Shown: piece by piece, positions 1 through 6,154 of the stretch | How the letters are laid out: every line of letters starts with the position of its first letter | Position numbering within the stretch: the first letter of the stretch is position 1 | Source: a virus | Reading direction: 5' to 3' (one strand) | Length of the DNA stretch: 32,230 bases | IMG/VR virus record: IMGVR_UViG_3300018933_000011 | Span: 1 to 32,230 of that record | Notes under the pieces: generated by a model | Seen by the model: the letters and a program-made list of their open reading frames with translations, nothing else | Databases searched by the model: none | Told to the model about the DNA's origin: nothing | Translations under genes and position numbers: made by a program

Positions 1-356
1 ACCCGGGCACCGACCACCTGGTCCGCCGCCTCCTGCGCCTCGTCCCAGTCCTGGTGGGTGGACAGCACGGCGCCGTCCTTGACGACTTCCAGGGCCAGAA
101 ACCGCTGGGCGCTCTCGGGGAGCATGAGACGGGCCACGAACTGGCGCAGGCCGCGGGTGGCGCCGCGCAGCTTGGCCGGGTCCATCGTGGACAGGTCGTC
201 CAGGTCGATCCCGGAGGCGGCGGCCTGGGCCTCCCTCAACTCGGAGAAAGCATCCATGAACTCATCGCCCATCACCTCCGGTTCGAACAGGAGGTCGTGC
301 CCGTTGACGGTGGCGACGTGAGGCTCGGTGTTGAAAGAGAAAGTCTTGGTTGCCAC
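1..356 (-). CDS. Probable tail assembly chaperone, partial (C-terminus beyond the left edge)
   Basis: The frame is open from a GTG start to the window edge, giving 118 visible residues that begin VATKTFSFNTEPHVATVNG. AAGGA lies 8 nt before the GTG, and a copy of the 15-bp start-associated element lies 30 nt upstream, which supports this start. The protein is acidic and mainly helical (FMDAFSELREAQAAASGIDLDDL), with a segment like RGLRQFVARLMLPESAQRFLAL. Together with its place after the head-tail connectors and the major tail protein gene, this fits the first tail assembly chaperone of siphoviruses, which helps load the tape-measure protein and is usually extended by a programmed frameshift. 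The frameshift site and tape-measure gene would lie outside the window. The assignment rests on synteny and general character rather than a diagnostic motif. Confidence 0.6.
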   Translation of the reverse strand, partial: MATKTFSFNTEPHVATVNGHDLLFEPEVMGDEFMDAFSELREAQAAASGIDLDDLSTMDPAKLRGATRGLRQFVARLMLPESAQRFLALEVVKDGAVLSTHQDWDEAQEAADQVVGAR

Positions 357-385
357 GGGGTGTGTCCTTGTCCTCCGTGCCTCGC

Positions 386-400
386 CCGGCCCTCAACCAG
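386..400 (-). promoter_or_regulatory. Start-associated 15-bp element, copy 1 (chaperone gene)
   Basis: Coding-strand sequence CTGGTTGAGGGCCGG, 30 nt upstream of the GTG of the chaperone-like gene. It is identical to copies 2 and 3 and near-identical to copies 4 and 5. It is one of few non-coding stretches in this tightly packed operon. A role in transcription or translation of the following gene is inference. Confidence 0.65.
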
Positions 401-433
401 TCGGCGTGCGGATCAGGGTAGCCGCCCGGCCGG

Positions 434-601
434 TCAGCCCCCTCCCACCAGCACGAACGTCCGACCGTCGCGCTCCTGGTGCACCTCCGGGGGCTGCACC
501 GCGTGGTGGTCGATGTCCCCGTACGCGAACGACTCCACCACGAGGTCGCCCCGCTCAGCCCGGATCGCTTCCAACCTGGCCACAAGCTCGCTGATCAGCA
601 T
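434..601 (-). CDS. Small hypothetical phage protein (55 aa)
   Basis: ATG start 11 nt after the upstream connector gene. The product starts MLISELVARLEAIRAERGDL and ends in TFVLVGGG before TGA. The amphipathic N-terminal helix followed by a short beta-rich part (VVESFAYGDIDHHAV) is typical of small phage proteins of unknown role. GC-rich third positions and tight spacing support a real gene. No Cys, no membrane segment. It sits between the HK97 gp10-like connector and the chaperone gene, so a small virion or assembly role is possible but not shown. Confidence 0.55.
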   Translation of the reverse strand: MLISELVARLEAIRAERGDLVVESFAYGDIDHHAVQPPEVHQERDGRTFVLVGGG

Positions 602-612
602 GGGCGGGCACC

Positions 613-990
613 TTACCGGCCCAGGCGCAGTGCCCTGCCCAGGAAGTTGTCCGGCCTAGTCCCGGGATGTCTCACCAGCTTGGTGAACACGATGTCCCCG
701 CCCACCTCGAACCGCAGGTACTGGCGGCGGCGGGGACGGATCAGGTGCGGGCGGGTGCCGTCCAGGACCAGGCGGGCCTTGGGGTGGGTGCAGATGACCG
801 CGCCCTCCAGGCCGCGCGGCCCCTCCCGAATGTCCGTCTCGATGTACCGGCCCATGCTCCCCGGGGCCTCCGCCTCCGCGATCCGCGCCACCCGGTCCAG
901 CCGCCGCTGGAGACGGCGCCGAGCCACCCCGTTACGGGCCCGCAACAGCCGCGCGATGGCGCCCTGGTCGACACGTACCTCAACGCTCAT
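613..990 (-). CDS. HK97 gp10-like head-tail connector / tail completion protein
   Basis: The ATG overlaps the upstream stop as ATGA, giving 125 residues beginning MSVEVRVDQGAIARLLRARN. The arrangement is an N-terminal helix, an Arg-rich helical stretch (RRRLQRRLDRVARIAEAEAP) and a beta-rich second half (GRYIETDIREGP, AVICTHPKARLVLDGTRPHL, RFEVGGDIVF). This is characteristic of HK97 gp10-like minor proteins that join head and tail. Length and gene position (connectors, then gp10-like, then chaperone) agree with the family. In-frame starts further upstream are ignored because they would run deep into the previous gene. Confidence 0.65.
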   Translation of the reverse strand: MSVEVRVDQGAIARLLRARNGVARRRLQRRLDRVARIAEAEAPGSMGRYIETDIREGPRGLEGAVICTHPKARLVLDGTRPHLIRPRRRQYLRFEVGGDIVFTKLVRHPGTRPDNFLGRALRLGR

Positions 991-1592
991 GCCGGGCCCT
1001 CCTGCGGGCATCCGCAGCCTGGCAGCGCGACGGTGACGCGCTGCTCCAACCCCACGCAGCCGCCCTCCGGGCCGACCGTCTTGGACTCCCCGACGAACAC
1101 CACCCGGCGTCGCTGCTCGCTCGTGGCCGGCAGGCAGCACTCCACGGCGTTGCGCACGACCACCATGTCCGTGTGCAGGATGCGGGCTGCCTCCCCCAGC
1201 GCCTCACACGACGGCGGACAGCCGCCCTCGTCCATGGTTGGGGCGCAGCGCAGCAGCGTGACCACCAGCTCCACCGCCATGGCCGGCGGCGCCGCGCACG
1301 TCAGCCGGCCCCGCGCCTGCGTCGGGGGCAGGGTGCGGTCCGCGGTGGGGAACTCGGAGCTGGAGAACAGCCGGGCGACGTTGACCGTCAGCTGACCGCC
1401 CGCGCCGCCGCCCGGCGCCTGGTTGCACGGGTCGTCACAGGAGTCCCAGGCGGCCAGGCCGGGCACCAGGCAGCTCCGGCAGGGGCAACCGGGCTGGCCC
1501 TCCACCTGCTCGGCGGCGTCCTGCAACGCGGCGCACACGCACCCCAGCACGGCCTCCGCCGCCTCCTGCACGGCGGTCAGTCTCAGGGCCAT
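987..1592 (-). CDS. Cys-rich head-tail connector or tail terminator-like protein (201 aa)
   Basis: ATG start overlaps the end of the upstream adaptor gene by 10 nt; the stop overlaps the next start as ATGA. The product begins MALRLTAVQEAAEAVLGCV. It has an N-terminal helix, a central beta part (QLTVNVARLFSS, RGRLTCAAPPAMAVELVVTL) and a final strand-rich part (RRRVVFVGESKTVGP). It carries 16 Cys in 201 residues, including pairs such as CPCRSC and the CC of AVECCLP, far above normal for a cytoplasmic phage protein. Context places it in the neck: adaptor, this gene, gp10-like, chaperone. A tail terminator or stopper role is the best guess; no diagnostic motif was found. Confidence 0.5.
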   Translation of the reverse strand: MALRLTAVQEAAEAVLGCVCAALQDAAEQVEGQPGCPCRSCLVPGLAAWDSCDDPCNQAPGGGAGGQLTVNVARLFSSSEFPTADRTLPPTQARGRLTCAAPPAMAVELVVTLLRCAPTMDEGGCPPSCEALGEAARILHTDMVVVRNAVECCLPATSEQRRRVVFVGESKTVGPEGGCVGLEQRVTVALPGCGCPQEGPA

Positions 1593-2392
1593 GTGGTCTT
1601 CCTCGGCCGGTTGTAGTCCACGCTGTACACGCGGGACGGCCGGGTGAGCCGGCCGGGGTTGACGGTGGTCAGGAACAGGTCCACCAGGGGCAGGCCGGTC
1701 AGGCCCGAGCTGTAGAAGATGGTGGGGTCCGGCATCTCCATCTCCACGCCCTGGCGCTGGAGCCTGGTGACGCGGGGGTTGGCCTTGCAGCCGCAGGAGC
1801 CGGTGCCGCCGCACCCCCGCAGCAGGTGGCAGGTCAGCTCCGAGACGGCCGCGATGGCGGAGTCATCCGGCTCGATGCCCCACCGGTACGTCACGGTGAA
1901 GGTGCCCGGGGCGCCCTCCGGCTCGGCGAGTTCTTGGCAGCGCGGCCAGCACTCCCCGCCCAGGCGCACGAGCAGGCTCGGCGCGTCCACCCGGTACTCC
2001 AGCCCGGGCAGCAGATCCTGGCCGTCCACGTTGACCCGCAGCACGTCATGCACCGGGCCCTGGAGCTTCACCTCGCACAGCTCCGAGCAGGAGCAGCCGC
2101 GGGGACGGCACCCACACACGGACGCGTTGCGCCACGCCCCATCCGTGCCGATGTACGGCACCCACGGGCCCGTGCCCACCCCGGCCTGGAACGAGATGGG
2201 GGCGGACTCCAGGCACGCCTGGCGGCACGGCCGTACGGTCACCTCGCACACACCGATGCGCCGGCCGGACAGCCGCCACAGGATCTGGGTGGCCACCCGC
2301 CGCCAGCGCTCCAGCGTCTCAGCCTCCACGCCTTCCGTGTCGCAGCACAGCTCTACCGGCCATGGCTCACACGCCGTCGTCTGGAGCGGCAC
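1583..2392 (-). CDS. Head-to-tail adaptor (gp6-like connector), Cys-rich
   Basis: ATG start with AGGAGGGAGGTGG upstream; 269 residues beginning MPLQTTACEPWPVELCCDTE. An early helical segment (LERWRRVATQILWRLSGRRIG) is followed by VCEVTVRPCRQAC and a long beta-rich body. This pattern is known in actinobacteriophage head-to-tail adaptors, which assemble as a ring below the portal. The C-terminal part (FLTTVNPGRLTRPSRVYS) is basic. It has 17 Cys, with CxC-type clusters in the middle (VCGCRPRGCSCSELC). The gene lies after the major tail protein and before the other neck genes; in most siphoviruses the adaptor precedes the major tail gene. Confidence 0.65.
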   Translation of the reverse strand: MPLQTTACEPWPVELCCDTEGVEAETLERWRRVATQILWRLSGRRIGVCEVTVRPCRQACLESAPISFQAGVGTGPWVPYIGTDGAWRNASVCGCRPRGCSCSELCEVKLQGPVHDVLRVNVDGQDLLPGLEYRVDAPSLLVRLGGECWPRCQELAEPEGAPGTFTVTYRWGIEPDDSAIAAVSELTCHLLRGCGGTGSCGCKANPRVTRLQRQGVEMEMPDPTIFYSSGLTGLPLVDLFLTTVNPGRLTRPSRVYSVDYNRPRKTTWP

Positions 2393-2414
2393 GGCTCCAC
2401 CTCCCTCCTACGGC

Positions 2415-2445
2415 GCAGCCGCGCGACGAGGTGCCGCGCGGCTGC
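2415..2445 (-). terminator. Perfect 11-bp GC hairpin between major tail and adaptor genes
   Basis: Arms GCAGCCGCGCG (2415-2425) and CGCGCGGCTGC (2435-2445) pair perfectly around a 9-nt loop. It follows the major tail protein stop in the leftward direction. There is no U-tract, as is common for hairpin terminators in actinobacteria. It may reduce readthrough from the highly expressed tail gene or stabilise the transcript end. Confidence 0.55.
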
Positions 2446-2458
2446 AAGGGTGGCCGGG

Positions 2459-3136
2459 TCAGGCCGGAACCGGCACGTAGTCACAGGACGGCGCCGGCGG
2501 CGGCGTGGTCGTGATGAACGTCCGCCGGTGGCAGTTGGGCTCCAGCGGGGTGAGCAGCGGCCCGGGCGTGCCGGACGCGTCGACCGGCATGACGTCGTAC
2601 GGGCCCACCCCCCAGTTGCCGCCGGTCTTGGTGGACCCGGTGATCTGGAGGGTGACCGCCTCGCTGCCGATCTCCAGGTCGCCCAGCAGGCCGTTGCTCA
2701 CCCAGGGCAGAAGGAAGTAGATCCACTGCCCGGTGGCGCCCTCGGCGCACGCCTCGCCCAATACCTCCGCCCACAGCTCCAGAGCGAAACCGGTGTCGCA
2801 CTTGACCGAGCAGCTATCGAAACCGATCGGCTGGCCGTCGTAGCCCAGCACGACGGGGTTACCCGTCAGGATCTCGATCAGCTCCGGGGAGACCGAGAAC
2901 ACGTTGAGCTCCAGGTCGAAGCCGCGGAAGGTGGGGCAGCCGCGCTTGAACCCGCAGACGCGGCCGTTGGCGGCCTTGTACTCGATGTCCTCGCCGTCCT
3001 CGCTGTTGTTGTTCATCGCCAGCGAGGCGAAGCAGTCGAAGACGTACCCATTGTCCGGGCCGGGGATCGGGTTGCCACACTGGTCAACCCTGGTGACGCG
3101 CATGACGTCCGCGTTCGCGATGAGCGGGCAAGACAT
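2459..3136 (-). CDS. Major tail protein (tail tube)
   Basis: 225 residues beginning MSCPLIANADVMRVTRVDQC. The start was chosen because GGAGG lies 6 nt upstream and the start-associated element lies 25 nt upstream; an in-frame ATG further out lies in that leader. Segments such as VTRVDQCGNPIPGPDNGYV, CPTFRGFDLELNVFSVSPEL, LTGNPVVLGYDGQPIG, CDTGFALELWAEV and GNWGVGPYDVMPVD match the pattern of actinobacteriophage major tail proteins, which stack as rings to form the tail tube. Nearly all beta and Cys-containing. The leader folds into a hairpin that holds the ribosome binding site. The gene sits upstream of the neck genes, a less common order. Confidence 0.75.
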   Translation of the reverse strand: MSCPLIANADVMRVTRVDQCGNPIPGPDNGYVFDCFASLAMNNNSEDGEDIEYKAANGRVCGFKRGCPTFRGFDLELNVFSVSPELIEILTGNPVVLGYDGQPIGFDSCSVKCDTGFALELWAEVLGEACAEGATGQWIYFLLPWVSNGLLGDLEIGSEAVTLQITGSTKTGGNWGVGPYDVMPVDASGTPGPLLTPLEPNCHRRTFITTTPPPAPSCDYVPVPA

Positions 3137-3165
3137 GCCGGTCCTCCTACGATCAGGAGTCCGGC
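3137..3165 (-). promoter_or_regulatory. RBS hairpin in the major tail protein leader
   Basis: On the coding strand GCCGG pairs with CCGGC and, inside, CTCCT pairs with AGGAG around the loop GATCGT. The AGGAG is the ribosome binding site and the hairpin ends directly at the ATG. One side of the outer stem is the end of the 15-bp start-associated element. The fold would sequester the ribosome binding site, which suggests translational control; this is inferred from pairing alone. Confidence 0.55.
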
Positions 3166-3175
3166 CCTCAACCAG
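3161..3175 (-). promoter_or_regulatory. Start-associated 15-bp element, copy 2 (major tail gene)
   Basis: Coding-strand CTGGTTGAGGGCCGG, 25 nt upstream of the major tail protein ATG and directly joined to the RBS hairpin. Confidence 0.7.
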
Positions 3176-3222
3176 CGACATGTACGTGTCCGGCCCGAAG
3201 CCAGCGACACCAGCAGTTTAGC

Positions 3223-3250
3223 CGCGGCCTGGTCCAACAACCCGGCCGCG
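3223..3250 (-). terminator. Short GC hairpin after the 100-aa gene
   Basis: CGCGGCC (3223-3229) and GGCCGCG (3244-3250) pair around a 14-nt loop, directly after the stop of the 100-aa gene and ahead of the major tail leader. A 7-bp stem without a U-tract is only a weak terminator candidate. Confidence 0.35.
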
Positions 3251-3260
3251 AGCAAGGGAC

Positions 3261-3563
3261 TTACTCCACGTCCGGCGACTCCTCGGCCGGCGTGTAGCCG
3301 GACAGACGCCGCGCCGTCGACTCGGGCACGTTCAGGGCGAGCAGCGCCTCGTAGTCCCCTCGTGCCTCCTGATTGAGCTGCTCGTCCAGCTCGGCACGGC
3401 GCCTTGCGTTCGTCTGCTGGATCGCGGCGAGGGCCTGGTCGTACTGCTCGCCCGTGATCTGCTCGGCCCCCTCGGGGAGTGTGACCTCCGCCGGGTCCGT
3501 CGTCGTCTCCAGGCGGGCGACAGAGCCGTTGGGATACTGCACGTACACGGTGGTCATGGTCAT
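3261..3563 (-). CDS. Hypothetical 100-aa protein with acidic helical C-terminal half
   Basis: ATG start (MTMTTVYVQYPNGSVARLET) 10 nt after the upstream fibre gene; a second ATG two codons later is equally possible. Residues 1-40 look beta-rich (TVYVQYPNGSVARLETT). Residues 40-80 form a long charged helix (YDQALAAIQQTNARRRAEL) that could be a coiled coil, and the tail is acidic. No Cys, no membrane segment. It follows the fibre-like cluster and precedes the major tail gene, so it could be a small fibre-associated or chaperone protein. No family recognised. Confidence 0.6.
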   Translation of the reverse strand: MTMTTVYVQYPNGSVARLETTTDPAEVTLPEGAEQITGEQYDQALAAIQQTNARRRAELDEQLNQEARGDYEALLALNVPESTARRLSGYTPAEESPDVE

Positions 3564-3573
3564 GGGCTCTGCC

Positions 3574-4599
3574 TCACAGGTTGAAGATGAACGCGCGATG
3601 CCAGGTCTGGATCCTGGAGTACGTGCTGTTGCTGTTGTAGTTGCCGCCCATGCCGATGACGAAAGGCTCGGCCAGCGTCCCGCCCGGCGGGATCACGCGG
3701 TTGTACACCTTGGTCGTCTGCACGTGGAAGTCGTTGACGACCTGCGTGCTCTTGTTCTCGACGCGCAGCATGTCGTCCCCTCCGATGGCGTACAGCGCCG
3801 CTGAGTTGGGCGGCAGGGTGAAGTCGATGTCCAGCTCGGCCTCGAAGATCACGAAGGCTGGCCGGCATGGGTCGGGGTTGGTGACCGTGAACGGCCGGTC
3901 CTCGACCGGGGTGTCTCCCGGGCCTCCGGGCACGAGCATTTCCGGGTAGGCCTGGTCAAGACCCTGCTGCACGTAGGTCGCGGTAGGGCGCGGTTCGCTC
4001 CTGAGCGCGCCCGTACTGTCGCAGTAGACCTGTCCGGCGTAGTCGTCGACGTCGCACGCGGCGTACGGCCAGGCGGCCACCGCCGCCGCCAGGGGCGCGC
4101 CGGCGCTTCCGTCGCCCGTGAGACCGCACGCGGTCTCGGGCGGGACGGCGCTCACCTCATACGGGTCAGCCGCGCTGCCGGTGCCGGTGACGGTGACGCC
4201 GTCCCCGGCCTGGACGACGGTCGCCGCCGCGGGCTCGGCGCTGATGGTGCCGCTGGCCGGGTCGTAGTCGATGCCCGTCCCGGCCGTCAGGCATGACCGC
4301 ACGTCCGCGCATTCCACGTACAGGCCGTCCGGCCCGGCCTCCAGCAGGTTGGTGCCGCCGCCGGGCGGGGTGGCGTCCAGGCGTACGGCGGCGGACACCT
4401 GGTAAGGGGTGGCCGCGGTGCCATTGCCGGTGACGGTGGTGTCCACGGTCGGGGTGTCCAGCGCCTGGAGGGCGGTGGGCGTCGCCGCACCGGCGCTGAT
4501 GACGTAGGGGCTGGTGGACGAGCCGTTGCCGTCGACGGTGACGCCGGGCCCGGCGGTGATGGTGCAGGTGCAGCGTCGGGCGCCGCAGCAGGTGGCCAT
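3574..4599 (-). CDS. Fibre-like virion protein with GVTVxGxGSxxxPYxVSA repeats (341 aa)
   Basis: ATG start (MATCCGARRCTCTITAGPGV) with GGAG 7 nt upstream and two copies of the start-associated element in the leader. At least three repeats of about 20 residues are visible: GVTVDGNGSSTSPYVISA, TTVTGNGTAATPYQVSA and GVTVTGTGSAADPYEVSA. Such repeats are common in fibre and beta-solenoid segments of phage adhesins. The C-terminal 110 residues form a separate beta domain (PFTVTNPDPCRPAFVIFEA through NSNSTYSRIQTWHRAFIFNL). It closes the fibre-like gene cluster that starts with the two giant Cys-rich proteins. A virion surface fibre or adhesin is inferred; whether it sits on head or tail is unknown. 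Confidence 0.6.
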   Translation of the reverse strand: MATCCGARRCTCTITAGPGVTVDGNGSSTSPYVISAGAATPTALQALDTPTVDTTVTGNGTAATPYQVSAAVRLDATPPGGGTNLLEAGPDGLYVECADVRSCLTAGTGIDYDPASGTISAEPAAATVVQAGDGVTVTGTGSAADPYEVSAVPPETACGLTGDGSAGAPLAAAVAAWPYAACDVDDYAGQVYCDSTGALRSEPRPTATYVQQGLDQAYPEMLVPGGPGDTPVEDRPFTVTNPDPCRPAFVIFEAELDIDFTLPPNSAALYAIGGDDMLRVENKSTQVVNDFHVQTTKVYNRVIPPGGTLAEPFVIGMGGNYNSNSTYSRIQTWHRAFIFNL

Positions 4600-4627
4600 G
4601 AGGAGGCTCCTCGTGTGAGGGAGTCGT

Positions 4628-4642
4628 CCGGCCCTCAACCAG
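4628..4642 (-). promoter_or_regulatory. Start-associated 15-bp element, copy 3 (341-aa fibre gene)
   Basis: Coding-strand CTGGTTGAGGGCCGG, 29 nt upstream of the ATG at 4599. The following leader can pair CTCC with GGAG of the ribosome binding site. Confidence 0.7.
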
Positions 4643-4662
4643 CAACGTCTGAATCGGTGCGC

Positions 4663-4677
4663 CCGGCCCTTAACCAG
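4663..4677 (-). promoter_or_regulatory. Start-associated 15-bp element, copy 4 (tandem)
   Basis: Coding-strand CTGGTTAAGGGCCGG, one base different from copies 1-3, 35 bp upstream of copy 3. It is the only place with two copies in tandem. The flanking bases also match copy 1: both have CGA before CTGG and GC after GCCGG. Confidence 0.65.
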
Positions 4678-4693
4678 TCGGCGCGTGAAGAAG

Positions 4694-4999
4694 TCAGGAT
4701 TGCGTGGCGTGCGCGTGCACCGTGACTCCGGAGGCGGGCGTCCCGGTCGCCAGGACACCGATCCCCAGGAGGGTGACGCCCGCCGCGGTGAGCACGGACA
4801 CTTGCGTCTGGGCGGCGGTGTTCGCCGAGATCCGCGCGGAGCGGAAGCCAGCGCCGGCCTCCAGGGCGACGGTGACGACTGGCGGCGCGGTGAACGTCCC
4901 CGGAGGCCAGTGGAACGTCGCCACACCGGTGCCGTCCGTGACCGCGGTTGCCCGGAACTCACGAGGACCAGGCGGCGTGTGGCTTCCTGTGGTGCTCAC
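4694..4999 (-). CDS. Small beta-rich protein, fibre knob-like (101 aa)
   Basis: GTG start 7 nt after the upstream stop; an ATG 20 codons earlier would overlap the previous gene by 53 nt, so GTG is preferred, although its ribosome binding site is weak. The sequence (VTDGTGVATFHWPPGTFTAP, VVTVALEAGAGF, TQVSVLTAAGVTLLG, SGVTVHAHATQS) resembles the terminal domains of phage fibre and minor tail proteins in which a TFxxPPVVTV-type strand precedes several beta strands. No Cys. It is likely a virion surface or fibre-tip component, inferred from composition and its place in the fibre cluster. Confidence 0.5.
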   Translation of the reverse strand: MSTTGSHTPPGPREFRATAVTDGTGVATFHWPPGTFTAPPVVTVALEAGAGFRSARISANTAAQTQVSVLTAAGVTLLGIGVLATGTPASGVTVHAHATQS

Positions 5000-5006
5000 C
5001 GGACGG

Positions 5007-5486
5007 CTACGCCTGCGTGGTCCACAGCACCAGCCACGAAGCGGCCGGGGCGGTCCCATCGATCGCGAGGGTGCCGGTGAGCGCCGAGTCGACCGCGTCG
5101 CCGTCCACGGACCACGTCAGGGTCGAGCCGGGCGGCACCAGGAACGTGCCCTCGGCAGTGGTGACGCCGACGCTCCCGGTGAGGACCATCAGCGTCACGG
5201 ACTGGGTGCCGGCGTTCGCGGCCAGGGACCAGTCCGTATCCCGAGTGCCGTGCGGGGTGACCGGCCTTGGCGTCGGGGTGGCGTCCCGGCACACGCTGGC
5301 CGTGCCGGTCACCGTGTAGGCGGTGGTGCCGTCCAGTTGGGTGTCCACAGGCACGACCGTGCCGGTGCCGTCGACGGTGTACCGGCGCAGGAACGCGGTG
5401 ACAGTCCCCGCACCGTCGTCGTCGCACAGGATCTCGAACTCGCGGTCAAGGCTGGAGGTCGAGACGGTGCCGCTGGTTCCTGCCAT
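5007..5486 (-). CDS. Short member of the Cys-rich LCD/LDG repeat family (159 aa)
   Basis: ATG start (MAGTSGTVSTSS) with AAGGAGG 8 nt upstream. Residues 17-66 are one copy of the repeat found many times in the two giant proteins upstream: FEILCDDDGAG, AFLRRYTVDG, DTQLDGTTAYTVTGTASVC. Residues 85-159 match the C-terminal beta domain of the 1317-aa protein: TQSVTLMVLTGSVGVTTAEG and STLTWSVDGDAVDSALTG align with QSVSVTVLAGVLNVTMSTG and MTLTWSVADTDDSSLA. It is therefore a minimal paralog: one repeat plus the C-terminal module. Probably a surface or fibre component; function not known. Confidence 0.65.
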   Translation of the reverse strand: MAGTSGTVSTSSLDREFEILCDDDGAGTVTAFLRRYTVDGTGTVVPVDTQLDGTTAYTVTGTASVCRDATPTPRPVTPHGTRDTDWSLAANAGTQSVTLMVLTGSVGVTTAEGTFLVPPGSTLTWSVDGDAVDSALTGTLAIDGTAPAASWLVLWTTQA

Positions 5487-5505
5487 GAGGTGCCTCCTTG
5501 GGTCG

Positions 5506-5976
5506 TTACGCGACGCGGCTGTAGCGCAGGGTGGACCGGCCGCTGCCGTCGCTGACGACGATGGCCGTCCCGGTCGCGCCCTGTGAGTTGAAGCGGGCAG
5601 CCTCGACGCGGATCGTGCGCGGGCCGGGGACGGTGTACTCGACCTGGATCGGCGCGCTGTTGTTCGTGCCCTGCGACAGGGTCGCCCCTGACGGTGAGCC
5701 GATGTTGATCTGATGGACCATCGCCTCACTGCCCGGGACGACGGCGCCGGCGGTCACGTCGTACAGCCTGGCGACGATGTACGTGTTCGCAGGCGAGACG
5801 GCCGCCATCGCCGCGCGGACCGTCGCGTCGAGCTGATAAGTCCCGGCGGCCGGGAGCGTCACGGACAGGCCAGTGGCCACCCACGTCCCGGACGCGGACG
5901 GCTGGAGATCCACGGCCGCCGGCAGGACGGCAGAGCCGTGCCCGATGAGCCGCAGGGCCGCGCTGGTGCCCGTCAC
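5506..5976 (-). CDS. Beta-sandwich virion protein, paralog of the 225-aa protein (156 aa)
   Basis: GTG start overlapping the upstream stop (GTGA). It starts VTGTSAALRLIGHGSAVLPA and contains GTWVATGLSVTLPAAGTYQL, NTYIVARLYDVTAGAVVPGS, GPRTIRVEAARFNSQG and a final STLRYSRVA. The pattern 'GTWV-T-L-VTLP-AG-Y-L...VRA...-I-ARLYD...-RTIRVEA' matches the 225-aa protein two genes upstream, so the two are paralogs. This all-beta layout is like the receptor-facing C1q/TNF-like or jelly-roll domains of phage fibres. No Cys, in contrast to its paralog. A surface role is inferred. Confidence 0.6.
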   Translation of the reverse strand: MTGTSAALRLIGHGSAVLPAAVDLQPSASGTWVATGLSVTLPAAGTYQLDATVRAAMAAVSPANTYIVARLYDVTAGAVVPGSEAMVHQINIGSPSGATLSQGTNNSAPIQVEYTVPGPRTIRVEAARFNSQGATGTAIVVSDGSGRSTLRYSRVA

Positions 5977-6143
5977 GCCTCCTCCCCGCCTTCGACCGCC
6001 GCGCGGTAGGCGGCCTCGTCGGTCTCCTCGAACCCGGCCGCCAGGAGCGGCCCGGCATCCGCCAGGCCGTGCACGGCCTGGACGCATCCACCGTTGGTGA
6101 AGTACCGCGTCGCCGCGTCCTGCTCGGGGGCCTCCTCGGCCAT
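5973..6143 (-). CDS. Small acidic hypothetical protein (56 aa)
   Basis: ATG start 11 nt after the 225-aa gene; the stop overlaps the next start as GTGA, a sign of translational coupling. The product (MAEEAPEQDAATRYFTNGGC ... ETDEAAYRAAVEGGEEA) is acidic and probably helical, with a single Cys. It lies between the two paralogous beta-sandwich genes, which suggests a partner or chaperone for one of them. No family recognised. Confidence 0.55.
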   Translation of the reverse strand: MAEEAPEQDAATRYFTNGGCVQAVHGLADAGPLLAAGFEETDEAAYRAAVEGGEEA

Positions 6144-6154
6144 GTCCCACCGTC

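Noticed and set aside
1-356. Programmed frameshift in the tail assembly chaperone gene
   Set aside because: Expected for the family, but the C-terminal end of the gene lies outside the window, so no slippery site can be judged.
1826-3376. Plus-strand open frame (516 aa) opposite adaptor and major tail genes
   Set aside because: Crosses two real genes and the tail leader; composition and lack of start signals mark it as a shadow.
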